64,000 bases of DNA, taken from assembly GCF_004023625.1 (NCBI RefSeq), contig NZ_RPDJ01000041.1, forward strand, positions 40,883 to 104,882, written 5' to 3'. The stretch's first letter is position 1; each line of letters starts with the position of its first letter. Both the position numbers and the translations under genes were made by a program. The notes under the pieces are model-generated. The model worked only from the letters and a program-made list of their open reading frames with translations. It did no database searches and was not told where the DNA came from. Positions 26,593-35,240 of this stretch are shown here, piece by piece. The DNA is from Streptomyces cavernae (GTDB lineage Bacteria > Actinomycetota > Actinomycetes > Streptomycetales > Streptomycetaceae).

Positions 26593-26734
26593 GTCAGGCG
26601 CAGTCCCGCGCCGCGATGAACCGCTCCGGGACTTTCGGGCGCCACCAACCACATGCGGACAGCGCGCAGCGGCTCGCTGCCGTCCCCGGACAGCACCTGT
26701 CCACTGCCGCACACCACAAGAGGGGGACCACACC

Positions 26735-27139
26735 GTGACCAGACGAACGACTGCCGCACAGGGCGGCCTGACCTTCCTCAAGACCGCGATAGCCCTGCAG
26801 ACCCTGATGCTCTTCTTCCAGGCGGTCACCGCCGGAATGCTGCTGACCTCGTCCCACGGCTATCGGATGCACGACGTCGGATCGAAGGTGATGTACGCAG
26901 CCGCCATGCTGTACGTGGTTGCCGCGATCCTGGCCTGGCGCCCAGGCGGCGGATCACCCCGCCCCGTCGTGTACGCCACCGGCTTCCTGCTCCTCGCGTC
27001 GGCGCAGGTCGCGCTGGGCGTCGCCCACGTGCCCTCGTTCCATGTCCCCCTGGGCGTGGTGATGTTCGCCCTCAGCACCCTGGCCCTGGTCCACGCGGTG
27101 TTCCCGCGCTTGCTGCTGCGCCCCGCCGTCAGGTCGTAG
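26735..27139 (+). CDS. Small four-helix membrane protein, unknown function
   Basis: A 134-residue integral membrane protein with four predicted helices: about 16-38 (ALQTLMLFFQAVTAGMLL), 50-66 (VMYAAAMLYVVAAILAW), 78-96 (VVYATGFLLLASAQVALGV) and 103-125. Short loops and a basic C-terminus (RLLLRPAVRS) are seen. No catalytic residues or family name can be given. It lies downstream of the ECF41 operon but behind a hairpin, so it may be separate or a read-through member. GTG 26735 follows an AGAGGGGGA ribosome-binding stretch. Confidence 0.8.
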   Translation: MTRRTTAAQGGLTFLKTAIALQTLMLFFQAVTAGMLLTSSHGYRMHDVGSKVMYAAAMLYVVAAILAWRPGGGSPRPVVYATGFLLLASAQVALGVAHVPSFHVPLGVVMFALSTLALVHAVFPRLLLRPAVRS

Positions 27140-27184
27140 CCGCCTGTTGAACGTTGTGGATCGGCAGGGGCGATCTCGGCATCG

Positions 27185-27246
27185 AGCTTCAGGGCTCAGT
27201 TCTCAGGGCTCAGTTTTCGGGGCTCGGTTTTCGGGGGTTTCGGGGC
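27185..27246. repeat. Short imperfect repeats (GGGCTCAGTTTTC-like)
   Basis: Three to four copies of a 13-16-bp unit (CAGGGCTCAGTTCT, CAGGGCTCAGTTTT, CGGGGCTCGGTTTT) lie directly after the kinase stop; no gene is seen here. Confidence 0.7.
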
Positions 27247-28842
27247 TCAGTTGAGGCGGTTCTCCGTCAGGGGGACACCGTGGCGGGCGGCGAAGGCGCG
27301 GACGGCATCGGGGAGAGCGGGAGCGTCGCCGACCGGGGTGAGCAGTTCCGTGCGGACGCGGGCGATTCCCTTTTTCCGGCTGGTGCGCAGCCATGCCGGG
27401 CGCAGGAAGCCGTGCGGAAGGTGTCCCCCGCGGAGCCGCACGGTGAGCCGGATCCCCTTGGCATTGGTGTCCAGTTCCAGCGACTTGGTGTCGGCCCAGC
27501 GCAGCACGATCGGCCACTTCGGGGAGCCCACCCCGATTCCCGCATCGTTGAGTACGACACCGTGATGGCCGCTGACGAGCAGGCCGATGAGCCGACCGGT
27601 CACGACGAACGTGGCAACAACGGTCAACACCATCAGCGGAAGGGACAGCTGCGAGTAGAAGTTCACCGCCGACGCCACCACGAGCCCGAACGCGATGAGC
27701 ATCTGCCGGCCGATAAAGCGCGCCCAGTCTCTTCGGCTGTGCTGGTAGAGGGCGTCCGGTGGTGCGGCGGAGGCCGCGTGGGGTGCGGGGGTGGAGGCGG
27801 CGGGCGGTGCGGCGAAAGCCGGGTGCGGGGTGGCGGAGGCCGGGTGCGGGGTGGCGGAGGCCGGGTGCGGGGTGGCTGAGGCCGCGTGCGGGGCGGGGGT
27901 GGAGGGCGGTGCGGGGAAGGCCGCGTGCGGTGCCGGGAAGGCCGCGTGCGGGGCGGGGGTGGCCGGTGGTGCGGCGAAGGCCACGTCCGAGGCGGGAGTG
28001 GCGGGGGTGTGGTCGGCCACCGAAGGCCACGGGGTACGCGGGTCGTCGGGCGTGAGGCCGGGGCGGTTCGCGCACCAGTGCAACACCTGCCGCGGTGTGG
28101 GCCGCATGGCGGGCTCCTTGTGGAGACAGGCCAGGACCAGCTCACGCAGTGCCTCGGGCACCGCCGACAGGTCGGGCTCCCCGTACACCGCGCGGAATAT
28201 CGCTCCGAGCGAGGGGGTCTCGCCCCCGAACGCCTCGCCGCCCGCCGCCGAGACCAGTACGGCACCCAGGGCGAATACGTCACTCGCTCCGGTGACCGGC
28301 TCGCCCAGCGCCTGCTCCGGGGCCAGGAACCCCGGGGTTCCGAGTGCCACGCCGGTGGCGGTCAGCTGTATGCCCTCCGCGGCCCGGGCGATCCCGAAGT
28401 CCAGTACCCGGGCGCCGTCGTCGGTCAGGACGATGTTGCTCGGTTTGAAGTCGCGGTGCACCAGCCCGCAGGAGTGGATCGCCTCCAGCGCCTCGGCCAG
28501 CTCGGCGGCGAGCGTCCAGAGCCGCTTCTCGTTCAACGGGCCGTTCTCGGAGACCTCTTCGGACAGCGTCGGACCCTTGACGTACGCGCTGGCCATCCAC
28601 GGAAACTCCGCGTAGGGATCGGCGGCCACCACCGCGGCCGTGTGGAAGCCGCCGACCTTGCGGGCCGCCTCCACCTCGTGACGGAACCGTTCCCTGAACT
28701 GGGGCTGGTCAGCCAACCCGGCGTGGATCACCTTCACGGCGACCGCCCGGCCGGAGGGCGAGCGCGCCAGATAGACCGAGCCCATGCCTCCGGTGCCCAA
28801 CTCGCGCTCGATCACGTAGTCCCCCACACGTGTCCCGATCAC
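27247..28842 (-). CDS. Membrane Ser/Thr protein kinase (PknB family)
   Basis: A 531-residue eukaryotic-type kinase. The N-terminal domain (1-265) has the Gly loop GTGGMGSVYL, Lys38, Glu57, the catalytic loop HRDFKPSN (129-136) and DFG 148-150, so it should be active. A Pro/Ala/His-rich linker follows, built of 8-residue repeats (APHAASATPHP). Two membrane-spanning helices follow (LIAFGLVVASAVNFYSQ, LMVLTVVATFVVTG), then a C-terminal ~110-residue domain with a PH-like feel (GVVLNDAGIGV, ADTKSLELDTNAKG). No PASTA repeats are present, so the sensed signal is unknown. It is divergent from the Old Yellow Enzyme gene. Confidence 0.92.
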   Translation of the reverse strand: MIGTRVGDYVIERELGTGGMGSVYLARSPSGRAVAVKVIHAGLADQPQFRERFRHEVEAARKVGGFHTAAVVAADPYAEFPWMASAYVKGPTLSEEVSENGPLNEKRLWTLAAELAEALEAIHSCGLVHRDFKPSNIVLTDDGARVLDFGIARAAEGIQLTATGVALGTPGFLAPEQALGEPVTGASDVFALGAVLVSAAGGEAFGGETPSLGAIFRAVYGEPDLSAVPEALRELVLACLHKEPAMRPTPRQVLHWCANRPGLTPDDPRTPWPSVADHTPATPASDVAFAAPPATPAPHAAFPAPHAAFPAPPSTPAPHAASATPHPASATPHPASATPHPAFAAPPAASTPAPHAASAAPPDALYQHSRRDWARFIGRQMLIAFGLVVASAVNFYSQLSLPLMVLTVVATFVVTGRLIGLLVSGHHGVVLNDAGIGVGSPKWPIVLRWADTKSLELDTNAKGIRLTVRLRGGHLPHGFLRPAWLRTSRKKGIARVRTELLTPVGDAPALPDAVRAFAARHGVPLTENRLN

Positions 28843-29206
28843 GGCGACCCCTCAGGTATGCGACGAAATGTCGGTTGCGTGTCAACTCATGTGACCTAGC
28901 GAGACGGTTGATGTGGCAGACGCTACCGCGCTTCCCCGCCGTCGACGAAGGCGGACCACGCATCGGTCCGGACCGCGCCTCGTCGCACTGGCGGTGCGGC
29001 CGGCTCGGGCCGGGCAGCGCGCGCGGCCCGGTCCGGCAGCGCGGTTGGCCCGGACCGTGGTCCGGATCACACATGCCGCGGGCGGGGTGGCGGAATGGGC
29101 GCATCGCGCCGACCGGTTGACCCCCGTGGGTGATCGATGCGCACGCACATACCGCACGGAACCCACTGCCGCTCGACGTCGAACGACTTCTCCGAGGAGT
29201 CCCTCT
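28843..29206. other. 364-bp divergent intergenic region
   Basis: Between the kinase and the Old Yellow Enzyme. Open frames here lack start signals and normal codon bias. No clear operator or repeat is seen; promoters for both genes must lie within it. Confidence 0.5.
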
Positions 29207-30325
29207 GTGACTGCCACCTCTTCCCGCGCCGCTGAGATCCTCTCCCGGCCCGTCTCCATCAACGGGCTGACCGTGCCGAACCGGATCGTCATGGCCCCCA
29301 TGACCCGCATGTTCTCCCCGGGCGGCATCCCCGGCGAGGACGTGGTGTCGTACTACGCCCGCCGCGCCGCCGCCGGGGTGGGACTGATCGTCACCGAGGG
29401 CACCTACGTCGGGCACGAGTCGGCCGGGCAGAGCGACCGGGTCCCGCGGTTCCACGGTGCGGAGCAGCTCGCGGGGTGGGCGAAGGTCGCGGACGCCGTG
29501 CACGAGGCGGGCGGCAGGATCGTGCCGCAGCTGTGGCACATCGGCATGGTGCGCAACGCGGGCGAGCCGCCGTTCGCGGACGCGCCCGCGATGGGCCCGT
29601 CCGGTCTTCGCCTCGACGGCACCGAGGGCACCGGCAAGGCGATGACCCAGCAGGACCTCGACGATGTGATCGCCGCGTTCGCCGAGTCGGCCGCCGCGGC
29701 CGAGCGGATCGGGTTCGACGGCGTCGAACTGCACGGCGCGCACGGCTATCTGATCGACCAGTTCCTGTGGGCCGGCACCAACCGCCGTGCCGACGCCTAC
29801 GGCGGCGACCCGGTCGCGCGGACGAAGTTCGCCGCGGAGATCGTGGCCGCGGTGCGCGCGGCGGTCTCCCCGTCCTTCCCGGTCCTCTTCCGTTACTCCC
29901 AGTGGAAGCAGGACGCCTACGACGCCCGGATCGCCGAAACCCCGGAGGAGCTGGAGTCCGTCCTGACCCCGCTCGCCGCCGCCGGCGTGGACGCCTTCCA
30001 CGCCTCCACACGCCGCTACTGGTTGCCCGAGTTCGACGGCTCCGACCTCAACCTCGCGGGCTGGACGAAGAAACTCACGGGCAAGCCCGCCATCACCGTC
30101 GGCTCGGTCGGCCTGGACGGCGACTTCCTCAAGGCCTTCGTGGGCGAGGGTGCCCCCACCAAGGGCATCGACGACCTGCTGGACCGCCTGGAGTCCGAGG
30201 AGTTCGACCTCGTGGCGATCGGCCGCGCCCTGCTCGCCGACCCGGAGTGGGCGGCGAAGGTCCTTCAGGGCCGCTTCGACGAGCTGTCGGCGTACGACGC
30301 GGCGTCGCTGACCACGCTGAGCTGA
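29207..30325 (+). CDS. NADH:flavin oxidoreductase (Old Yellow Enzyme family)
   Basis: A 372-residue TIM-barrel FMN enzyme. It starts with the family block LTVPNRIVMAPMTRMFSPGG. It has the FMN/substrate residues in GFDGVELHGAHGYLIDQFL and TNRRADAYGG, and the C-terminal phosphate-binding SVGLDG/AIGRALLADPEW. It reduces activated C=C bonds with NAD(P)H and FMN; the physiological substrate is unknown. GTG 29207 is fixed by a GAGGAG site. The gene is monocistronic, ending in a hairpin shared with the convergent TetR gene. Confidence 0.93.
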   Translation: MTATSSRAAEILSRPVSINGLTVPNRIVMAPMTRMFSPGGIPGEDVVSYYARRAAAGVGLIVTEGTYVGHESAGQSDRVPRFHGAEQLAGWAKVADAVHEAGGRIVPQLWHIGMVRNAGEPPFADAPAMGPSGLRLDGTEGTGKAMTQQDLDDVIAAFAESAAAAERIGFDGVELHGAHGYLIDQFLWAGTNRRADAYGGDPVARTKFAAEIVAAVRAAVSPSFPVLFRYSQWKQDAYDARIAETPEELESVLTPLAAAGVDAFHASTRRYWLPEFDGSDLNLAGWTKKLTGKPAITVGSVGLDGDFLKAFVGEGAPTKGIDDLLDRLESEEFDLVAIGRALLADPEWAAKVLQGRFDELSAYDAASLTTLS

Positions 30326-30345
30326 TCGGCCGCACTCCGCTGATG

Positions 30346-30389
30346 GGGCGGCATCCCGGTACCGGAGACGGATACCAGGGGTGCCGCCC
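30346..30389. terminator. Bidirectional terminator hairpin
   Basis: GGGCGGCATCCC pairs with GGGGTGCCGCCC (one wobble) around a loop that itself holds GGTA/TACC. It lies between convergent genes. Confidence 0.75.
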
Positions 30390-30466
30390 TCGTCATTGCG
30401 GCCTGCTGCCGGCCTCTTGCCCGCTCACGGTCCCCGGCTCAGTGCTCACCGCTCACCGCTCACCGC

Positions 30467-31042
30467 TCACGGTGTCACGATGCGTTCGACCGCGGCCTGC
30501 ACGAGCTGTTCGCGCTCGGCCTCCGAGAACACCTCGGGCAGGGTGAGCTGTTCGACGACGAGCCAGTTGAAGGCCAGGTACAGCAGCCGGGCGGCGGTCG
30601 CTCCGCCGGGCAGGCCGGAGTCCTCGTGGCCTGCCACGATGGCGTCGACGTCGGCGCGGACGCGTTCGGTCAGCAGTGTGCGCAGCTCGGGGCGCCGGGT
30701 GGCCTCGAGGCGCAGTTCGAGAAGTGCCAGATAGCCGCTGCGGAACGCGCTGACCCGGCCGATCAGCTCGCGCATCAGCTTCGCGTAGCTTTCCCGGTCC
30801 ACTGTGCTCGCCATCATCCGTGCGGCCGTCGCCTCGTCGGGCTGGAGCCGTTCGTAGACGCGGGTGCCTGCCTGGATGAGCAGGTCGTCGCGGTTGGCGA
30901 AGTAGTTGGAGGCCGTGCCGACGGGCACGGCGGCTTCCGTGTCCACCGCCCGGAAGGTCAGGCCCCGCGCGCCTTCCCTGGCCAGCACCTCGATCGCGGC
31001 ATCGATGAGGGCAGCCCTGCGCTCGTCGTTCCTGCGCACCAT
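30467..31042 (-). CDS. TetR-family transcriptional regulator
   Basis: A 191-residue repressor. The N-terminal helix-turn-helix is at about 8-52 (RRAALIDAAIEVLAREGARG, FRAVDTEAAVPVGTASNYFA), and the all-helical ligand domain follows. It is divergent from the RibD/DHFR-like gene, with a 10-bp palindrome and its direct repeat in the 70-bp gap, so it most likely represses itself and that gene. ATG 31042 is preferred over GTG 31051. The inducer is unknown. Confidence 0.92.
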   Translation of the reverse strand: MVRRNDERRAALIDAAIEVLAREGARGLTFRAVDTEAAVPVGTASNYFANRDDLLIQAGTRVYERLQPDEATAARMMASTVDRESYAKLMRELIGRVSAFRSGYLALLELRLEATRRPELRTLLTERVRADVDAIVAGHEDSGLPGGATAARLLYLAFNWLVVEQLTLPEVFSEAEREQLVQAAVERIVTP

Positions 31043-31058
31043 TGACACCACTCCGTTT

Positions 31059-31098
31059 GTAGTACTACGGTCAAACCACTTCAGTCAGAGTACTACGG
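31059..31098. promoter_or_regulatory. Probable TetR operator (palindrome plus direct repeat)
   Basis: GTAGTACTAC (31059-31068) is a perfect palindrome. AGTACTACGG occurs at 31061-31070 and again at 31089-31098, 28 bp apart. Both lie in the short divergent promoter gap. Confidence 0.65.
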
Positions 31099-31112
31099 AT
31101 CAAGGTGTTCGC

Positions 31113-31700
31113 ATGCGAAAGCTCGTCTACTACATCGCGGTCTCCATCGACGGCTACATCGCCGGCCCCGGCGGGGAGTACGACTTCTACCCGCTCGGCG
31201 ACGAGGAGCAGGCCGCTGCCTACTCGGCGTGGATGAATGCCCGCTTACCCGAGACAGTGCCCACCTTCGCGCGCGCTGCCCAGGGTCTGGCCGACACGCC
31301 CAACCAGCGCTTCGACACCGTGCTGATGGGGCTCGGTACCTACCGCCCCGGCCTGGAGGCGGGCTTCACCAGCCCGTACGCCCACCTGCGCCAGTACGTC
31401 GTGTCCAGCACGCTCGCGCCCGACATCGACCCGGCCGTCACCGTGGTCGCCAAGGACCCGCTCGCCCTGGTCCGCGAACTCAAACAGGAGGAGGGCAAGG
31501 ACATCTGGCTGTGCGGCGGCGGCGTCCTCGCCGGTCAGCTGCTGCCCGAGATCGACGAACTGATCATCAAGAGCTACCCCGTGGTCGCCGGGTCCGGAAT
31601 TCCGGTGTTCAGCGGAGAGTTCGACCCGACCCTCTTCCGGGTCACCGACCGCACCTCGTTCGACAACGACGTGACCGTCACCTGGTTCACCCGGCGATGA
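31113..31700 (+). CDS. Dihydrofolate reductase-family (RibD C-terminal-like) protein
   Basis: A 195-residue RibD_C/DHFR-fold reductase. It starts RKLVYYIAVSIDGYIAGPGG, has the NADPH-binding IWLCGGGVLAGQLLPEIDEL, and ends in the family's strand pair. Proteins of this type are common beside TetR regulators and use NADPH to reduce unknown small molecules; they are not the folate enzyme. It is regulated in all likelihood by the divergent TetR through the operator just upstream. Confidence 0.88.
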   Translation: MRKLVYYIAVSIDGYIAGPGGEYDFYPLGDEEQAAAYSAWMNARLPETVPTFARAAQGLADTPNQRFDTVLMGLGTYRPGLEAGFTSPYAHLRQYVVSSTLAPDIDPAVTVVAKDPLALVRELKQEEGKDIWLCGGGVLAGQLLPEIDELIIKSYPVVAGSGIPVFSGEFDPTLFRVTDRTSFDNDVTVTWFTRR

Positions 31701-31731
31701 CGCCTTCAGAGCGGAGTCGGCTCGCGGAGGC

Positions 31732-32319
31732 TCACACGTTCCCCATCGGTTCGATGTCCACCCGGACCGGTTCGCCCCAGATGCGCAGGACCTCGTAGTC
31801 GGTGAACTCGTGGACGAGGCGGTACGCCATCGCGGGGCGGGAGCCGCGGCGCTGGGCGGCGAGGTACTGCTCCGCCTCCTGGCGGTCGCGGCGCGGGGTG
31901 CCGCACAGTTGCCAAGCCTGGCCCGTCCACATCTCCGGGAGCCAGCGCTGCTGCGGCTGCGGGCGGTCCGCGCGTACGCCGTAACGGGACGGGGTGCGCA
32001 CCAGGGGCTCCTCCGGGGCCGCCGAACGGCCGCGCGGAAAGGTTCCGTTCAGCTGTGAGCGGCGGGCGGTCCGGCGGCGTGTCTCGCACAGCAGGCACTT
32101 GTCCGGCGCGTCCTTGTCCACCGGCCCGTTCGGATGCTCGGGGCACCGGGTGCTGGGCACCTCGCTGGAGACGCTCTCCTCCAACAGGTCCAGGGCCCGC
32201 CGCAGGTCCGCCTTCACCTCGTACAGCTGTGCGTCGGGCGTGGTCGCCGTCAAGGCCTCCCCGTGCTCACCGAGGACGCGCAGGGCTCGGCCGAGGGCGG
32301 TGAGTTGTGCGTGGTTCAT
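31732..32319 (-). CDS. Hypothetical protein with Cys-pair (possible zinc site)
   Basis: A 195-residue soluble protein starting MNHAQLTALGRALRVLGEHG. The N-terminal half is helical, a middle segment has Cys residues spaced like a zinc knuckle (RCPEHPNG then DKCLLCETRR), and the C-terminal ~70 residues are a compact mixed region (WTGQAWQLCGTPRRDRQEAE). I do not recognise the family. It lies just downstream of another leftward DNA-binding-like gene, and the two may form a transcription unit. Confidence 0.7.
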   Translation of the reverse strand: MNHAQLTALGRALRVLGEHGEALTATTPDAQLYEVKADLRRALDLLEESVSSEVPSTRCPEHPNGPVDKDAPDKCLLCETRRRTARRSQLNGTFPRGRSAAPEEPLVRTPSRYGVRADRPQPQQRWLPEMWTGQAWQLCGTPRRDRQEAEQYLAAQRRGSRPAMAYRLVHEFTDYEVLRIWGEPVRVDIEPMGNV

Positions 32320-32414
32320 GGTGGTGGTGCCCCTCCCCTGTCGGTACCTCGGCGTCGGCTCCCAGCCTCGCACGCGCCACTGACAACGGGGTCAGTCGGC
32401 GTAGTCCTCGGGCG

Positions 32415-33329
32415 TCATACGGGTGGCCTTTCTCGTCTCCGCTCCAGCAGCGCGGTGCGGATCCCGGCCGCGTGGGACCGGACGTCGGGGAGGGGCGGGC
32501 CCTCGTGCCCGGGGGCGCGGTCGCCCCGGCACGCTCTGCAGAAGCCGCCCGGCAGGGCCTCCGGGCGGCCCGGGACGCCGCATTCCGCGCACTCCAGGAG
32601 GCGGCGGGGCGGGGGCGGGGCCTCTCGTGGTTCTCGTACGGGTGGGAGTTTGTTCGTCAGGCGGTTGCGGAGCAGGGCGGCCGGGTGGTGCACCGGGGTC
32701 GGGAGGCCGGCCGTCAGTGTCTGGATGACCGCCTCGTCCGTAACGCCCCGCGTGAACCACTCCGCCAGCAGCGGGGCCAGCTCCATGCACTCCGTGTGGG
32801 ACAGCGTCAGGACCGGGGCCGTGCGGCTGAGTGCCGCGAGCAGGATATGAGCGCGGGAACGGGTCTGACGCGGGCGGTCCGGGGTATCTGGAATGTCTGG
32901 AGTATCCGGCGGCTCCGCGGGCTCCTTCGGCACCTCGCCCCGTGTGAACGCCGCCCACCAGCCGTCGTCACGCGCCGTACGAGACCACCACGATCGGGTG
33001 ATCCATCGTGCGCCGCCGTCGCTTGCGCTCACCTGTTCGCGGCCCCGGCGCAAGTGGCCTTCCCGGTGGAGGTTGTTGAGGGCCGTGCGGAGTGCGCATT
33101 GCCCGTACGGGAGCTGCTTGGCCAGCGTTTTCACCGAGATGTCGGCGCCGTTGGGCAGGCGGTCGATGTACGAGGCGATCGACGCTTCGCGGTTGGGCAG
33201 GTGTGCGAAGTCGTGGTTCGTACGCGGGAGTTGGTCCGGCGCGGCGAGCTTTCCATAGCCCGGATTGGCCATTGGATGGGCGGTCGCGTGCGCGGGGAGG
33301 GCGGTAGCACTAAGCTTGGCTTCAGCCAT
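32415..33329 (-). CDS. Winged-helix DNA-binding protein with C-terminal zinc ribbon
   Basis: A 304-residue Streptomyces helix-turn-helix protein. The winged helix at about 40-110 reads REASIASYIDRLPNGADIS, TLAKQLPYGQCALRTALNNL, HREGHLRRGRE. A Pro/Asp linker (PDTPDIPDTPDRP) follows, then a helical domain and a C-terminal CAECG...CRAC zinc ribbon. The target is unknown. The gene precedes the Cys-pair protein gene in the same direction with a 95-bp gap, and a terminator-like hairpin lies upstream, so it starts a unit. Confidence 0.8.
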   Translation of the reverse strand: MAEAKLSATALPAHATAHPMANPGYGKLAAPDQLPRTNHDFAHLPNREASIASYIDRLPNGADISVKTLAKQLPYGQCALRTALNNLHREGHLRRGREQVSASDGGARWITRSWWSRTARDDGWWAAFTRGEVPKEPAEPPDTPDIPDTPDRPRQTRSRAHILLAALSRTAPVLTLSHTECMELAPLLAEWFTRGVTDEAVIQTLTAGLPTPVHHPAALLRNRLTNKLPPVREPREAPPPPRRLLECAECGVPGRPEALPGGFCRACRGDRAPGHEGPPLPDVRSHAAGIRTALLERRRERPPV

Positions 33330-33359
33330 GGGATCGATGTTTCCGATCTCGCTTGGTTA

Positions 33360-33394
33360 AGCCCCCGCAGGTGTTGCCGCACCTAGCGGGGGCT
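33360..33394 (-). terminator. Terminator hairpin of the XRE-DUF397 unit
   Basis: AGCCCCCGC/GCGGGGGCT with an inner AGGT/ACCT pair around a short loop lies between the DUF397 gene and the next leftward gene. Confidence 0.75.
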
Positions 33395-33549
33395 GTCGTC
33401 TTTCAGCGCACGTTAGAGCCTTGTCACTGTGCGTGGCAAGTCGACTGCTCCGAGTCAACTCGCGGGGTGGGTGGGTGGGTTGAGACCCACTCCCAATCCA
33501 AGCAAAGAGGGCTCGGAGCTCGCCGCTTGAGCTTCGGGCCCGGTTCCGG

Positions 33550-33813
33550 TCAGCCGAGCTTGAGGTTTTCGACGAACGCCGACCACGCCTCCGCCCGGAA
33601 CACGAGCTTCGGGCCGTGCGGGTTCTTGGAGTCGCGGACGGGGACCACCTCGGGGTGGCCGTCGGCCACTTCGAGGCAGTTGCCTCCGTCACCGCCGCTG
33701 TACGTCGACTTGCGCCAGCGGGCCACTTCGAGGCAGTTGCCGCCGCTGCCGCCGCTGTAGCTGGATTTATGCCAGGTCGCCGCGGTCAGGTCGTACTCAG
33801 GGATGCTCCTCAT
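33550..33813 (-). CDS. DUF397 domain protein
   Basis: An 87-residue DUF397 protein with its N-terminal WHKSSYSGG motif duplicated (WHKSSYSGGSGGNCLEVA then WRKSTYSGGDGGNCLEVA), followed by VRDSKNPHGPKLVF and AWSAFVENLK. It overlaps the end of the upstream XRE regulator gene by 17 bp. This BldB-like/DUF397 plus XRE-DUF5753 pairing is abundant in Streptomyces and behaves like an inhibitor-regulator or toxin-antitoxin-like couple in development. The precise role is not known. Confidence 0.93.
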   Translation of the reverse strand: MRSIPEYDLTAATWHKSSYSGGSGGNCLEVARWRKSTYSGGDGGNCLEVADGHPEVVPVRDSKNPHGPKLVFRAEAWSAFVENLKLG

Positions 33814-34588
33814 GGGCGTAATCGTCCGCCATCGCCTCGATCAGGGCCAGGGAGTTCTCGGGTGAGAGCGCGCAGGCGGTGAGGAGTTCGTAGGTGTGCC
33901 GCTGGCACTTCACCGTGGTCGGTTCATCATCGATCCGTCCGGTGCCGATGCCTTCGAAATAGACCAGCGGAGGCGCGTCCTCGAAGTCCATCAGTTTGAG
34001 GGCGCCTTCCATCGCCGCGTGCGCCCCCGCTTCGAAAGGCAGTACCTGCACGATGACCCGGTTCCGGCGGACCAGGCCGACGATGTGGCGCAGCGCCTCC
34101 GCCATCACCTCTGGTCCACCCGTCACTCTGCGCAACGCCGCTTCGTCAACCACCGTATACAACAAAGGATCTGTTGGATCGTCGAGAAGGCGAGCCCGCT
34201 CGATCCGGGCCGTCACCAACTCCTCGATCACCTCGTCCGGAGCCGTCGGCTGATACGCGCGGCACACCGCCCGTGCGTAGGCAGGAGTCTGAAGAAGCCC
34301 CGGAACCAGCAGCGGTGCATACTCCCTGATCTCCGTCGCCGCGGCCTCCGCCTCCGCCGCCTCCGCGAAGTGCTCCGGATACTTCGACCGCGCCGCCGCA
34401 CCGCAGTTCCGTAAGAAGAAGTCCTCCGTTCCCAGCGCCTCGTCCAGCATTCGCGCGTACTCCTGCTGCATCCGCCGCGTCCCCGCCTCCAGTTGCCCGA
34501 TGAACGAGCCGCTCACGAACAGGCGTTGGCCCAGCTCGTCCTGGCTGAGGCCCGCCTTCTCGCGGGCGTGGCGGAGTTCGGCGCCCAG
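33797..34588 (-). CDS. XRE-family regulator with DUF5753 domain
   Basis: A helix-turn-helix regulator. The HTH reads LGAELRHAREKAGLSQ, DELGQRLFVSGSFIGQLEAG, followed by the DUF5753 domain (YAPLLVPGLLQTPAYARAV, VQVLPFEAGAHAAM). The first standard start, GTG 34516, would cut the HTH in half. The frame is open and conserved-looking up to a stop at 34703-34705 (RGNRTPGPKDLDPSSSPRAL), but I find no ATG, GTG or TTG there. I therefore place the start at a CTG (34588) as a compromise. Either a rare start or a start-codon mutation is involved. It overlaps DUF397 and is probably co-transcribed with it. Confidence 0.8.
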   Translation of the reverse strand: MGAELRHAREKAGLSQDELGQRLFVSGSFIGQLEAGTRRMQQEYARMLDEALGTEDFFLRNCGAAARSKYPEHFAEAAEAEAAATEIREYAPLLVPGLLQTPAYARAVCRAYQPTAPDEVIEELVTARIERARLLDDPTDPLLYTVVDEAALRRVTGGPEVMAEALRHIVGLVRRNRVIVQVLPFEAGAHAAMEGALKLMDFEDAPPLVYFEGIGTGRIDDEPTTVKCQRHTYELLTACALSPENSLALIEAMADDYAHEEHP

Positions 34589-34753
34589 TAGCGCGCGAGG
34601 AGAAGAGGATGGGTCGAGGTCCTTGGGCCCGGGCGTGCGGTTCCCTCGCTGCTTCGCTCCCCGTCCAACAGTCCGTGTTGTTGGACGTCGTACCTGGCCA
34701 GGCTAGGGCTCCGTCGGACACGCTGTGTTGCGAACCGTGAACCCTGCGTGGAG

Positions 34754-35167
34754 ATGTCGGAGATGGAGGAGCAGGTGCGCTCGACCGAGGAAGTCGTGGA
34801 ATCGCTGCGGGAGGCACTCGCGGGCGTGGGTGTCGTACTGCCCTCGCTGCGGGTCGATCCGGTGACCGGGGCGAGTGAGGAGCCGTTCGCCCTGGTGGCG
34901 TTGGGGCGCTGCAACGTGCGTACGGCCGAGCGGCTGGCGTCGGTGGTGCGGGGTGAGCGGCCGGCTGTGGGCACGTTTGCCGTGGACGAACGCGACGGGC
35001 GGGTCGGCGAGGTCATGGGGCATGTGGGTGGGGTCGTGCAGCTGCGGCCCGTCGCCGGCGGGCGGGAGTGGGACTGTCCGCCGGAGTCCCTGGGGCCCGC
35101 TCCGTCGCGGGAGGTGCTGCGGGCCCGCGTCCGAAGGGCGAACGCCGACAGCGGGTTCCACGCTTGA
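34754..35167 (+). CDS. Hypothetical protein, conserved in Streptomyces
   Basis: A 137-residue soluble protein, MSEMEEQVRSTEEVVESLRE at the start, followed by a beta-rich middle (VALGRCNVRTAERLASVV, GTFAVDERDGRVGEVMGH) and a C-terminus DCPPESLGPAPSREVLRARV. The middle resembles small KOW/PRC-like barrels that report on RNA or chromatin binding, but this is only an impression. GTG 34748 and ATG 34763 are alternative starts. It is divergent from the XRE regulator, with 165 bp between. Confidence 0.7.
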   Translation: MSEMEEQVRSTEEVVESLREALAGVGVVLPSLRVDPVTGASEEPFALVALGRCNVRTAERLASVVRGERPAVGTFAVDERDGRVGEVMGHVGGVVQLRPVAGGREWDCPPESLGPAPSREVLRARVRRANADSGFHA

Positions 35168-35240
35168 GCGGGCCACGGGCTACCCGATCCCGCCCGCTTT
35201 CCTCGCTTCCCCCGAGAACAACCTCTTCGCAGGACCGACG

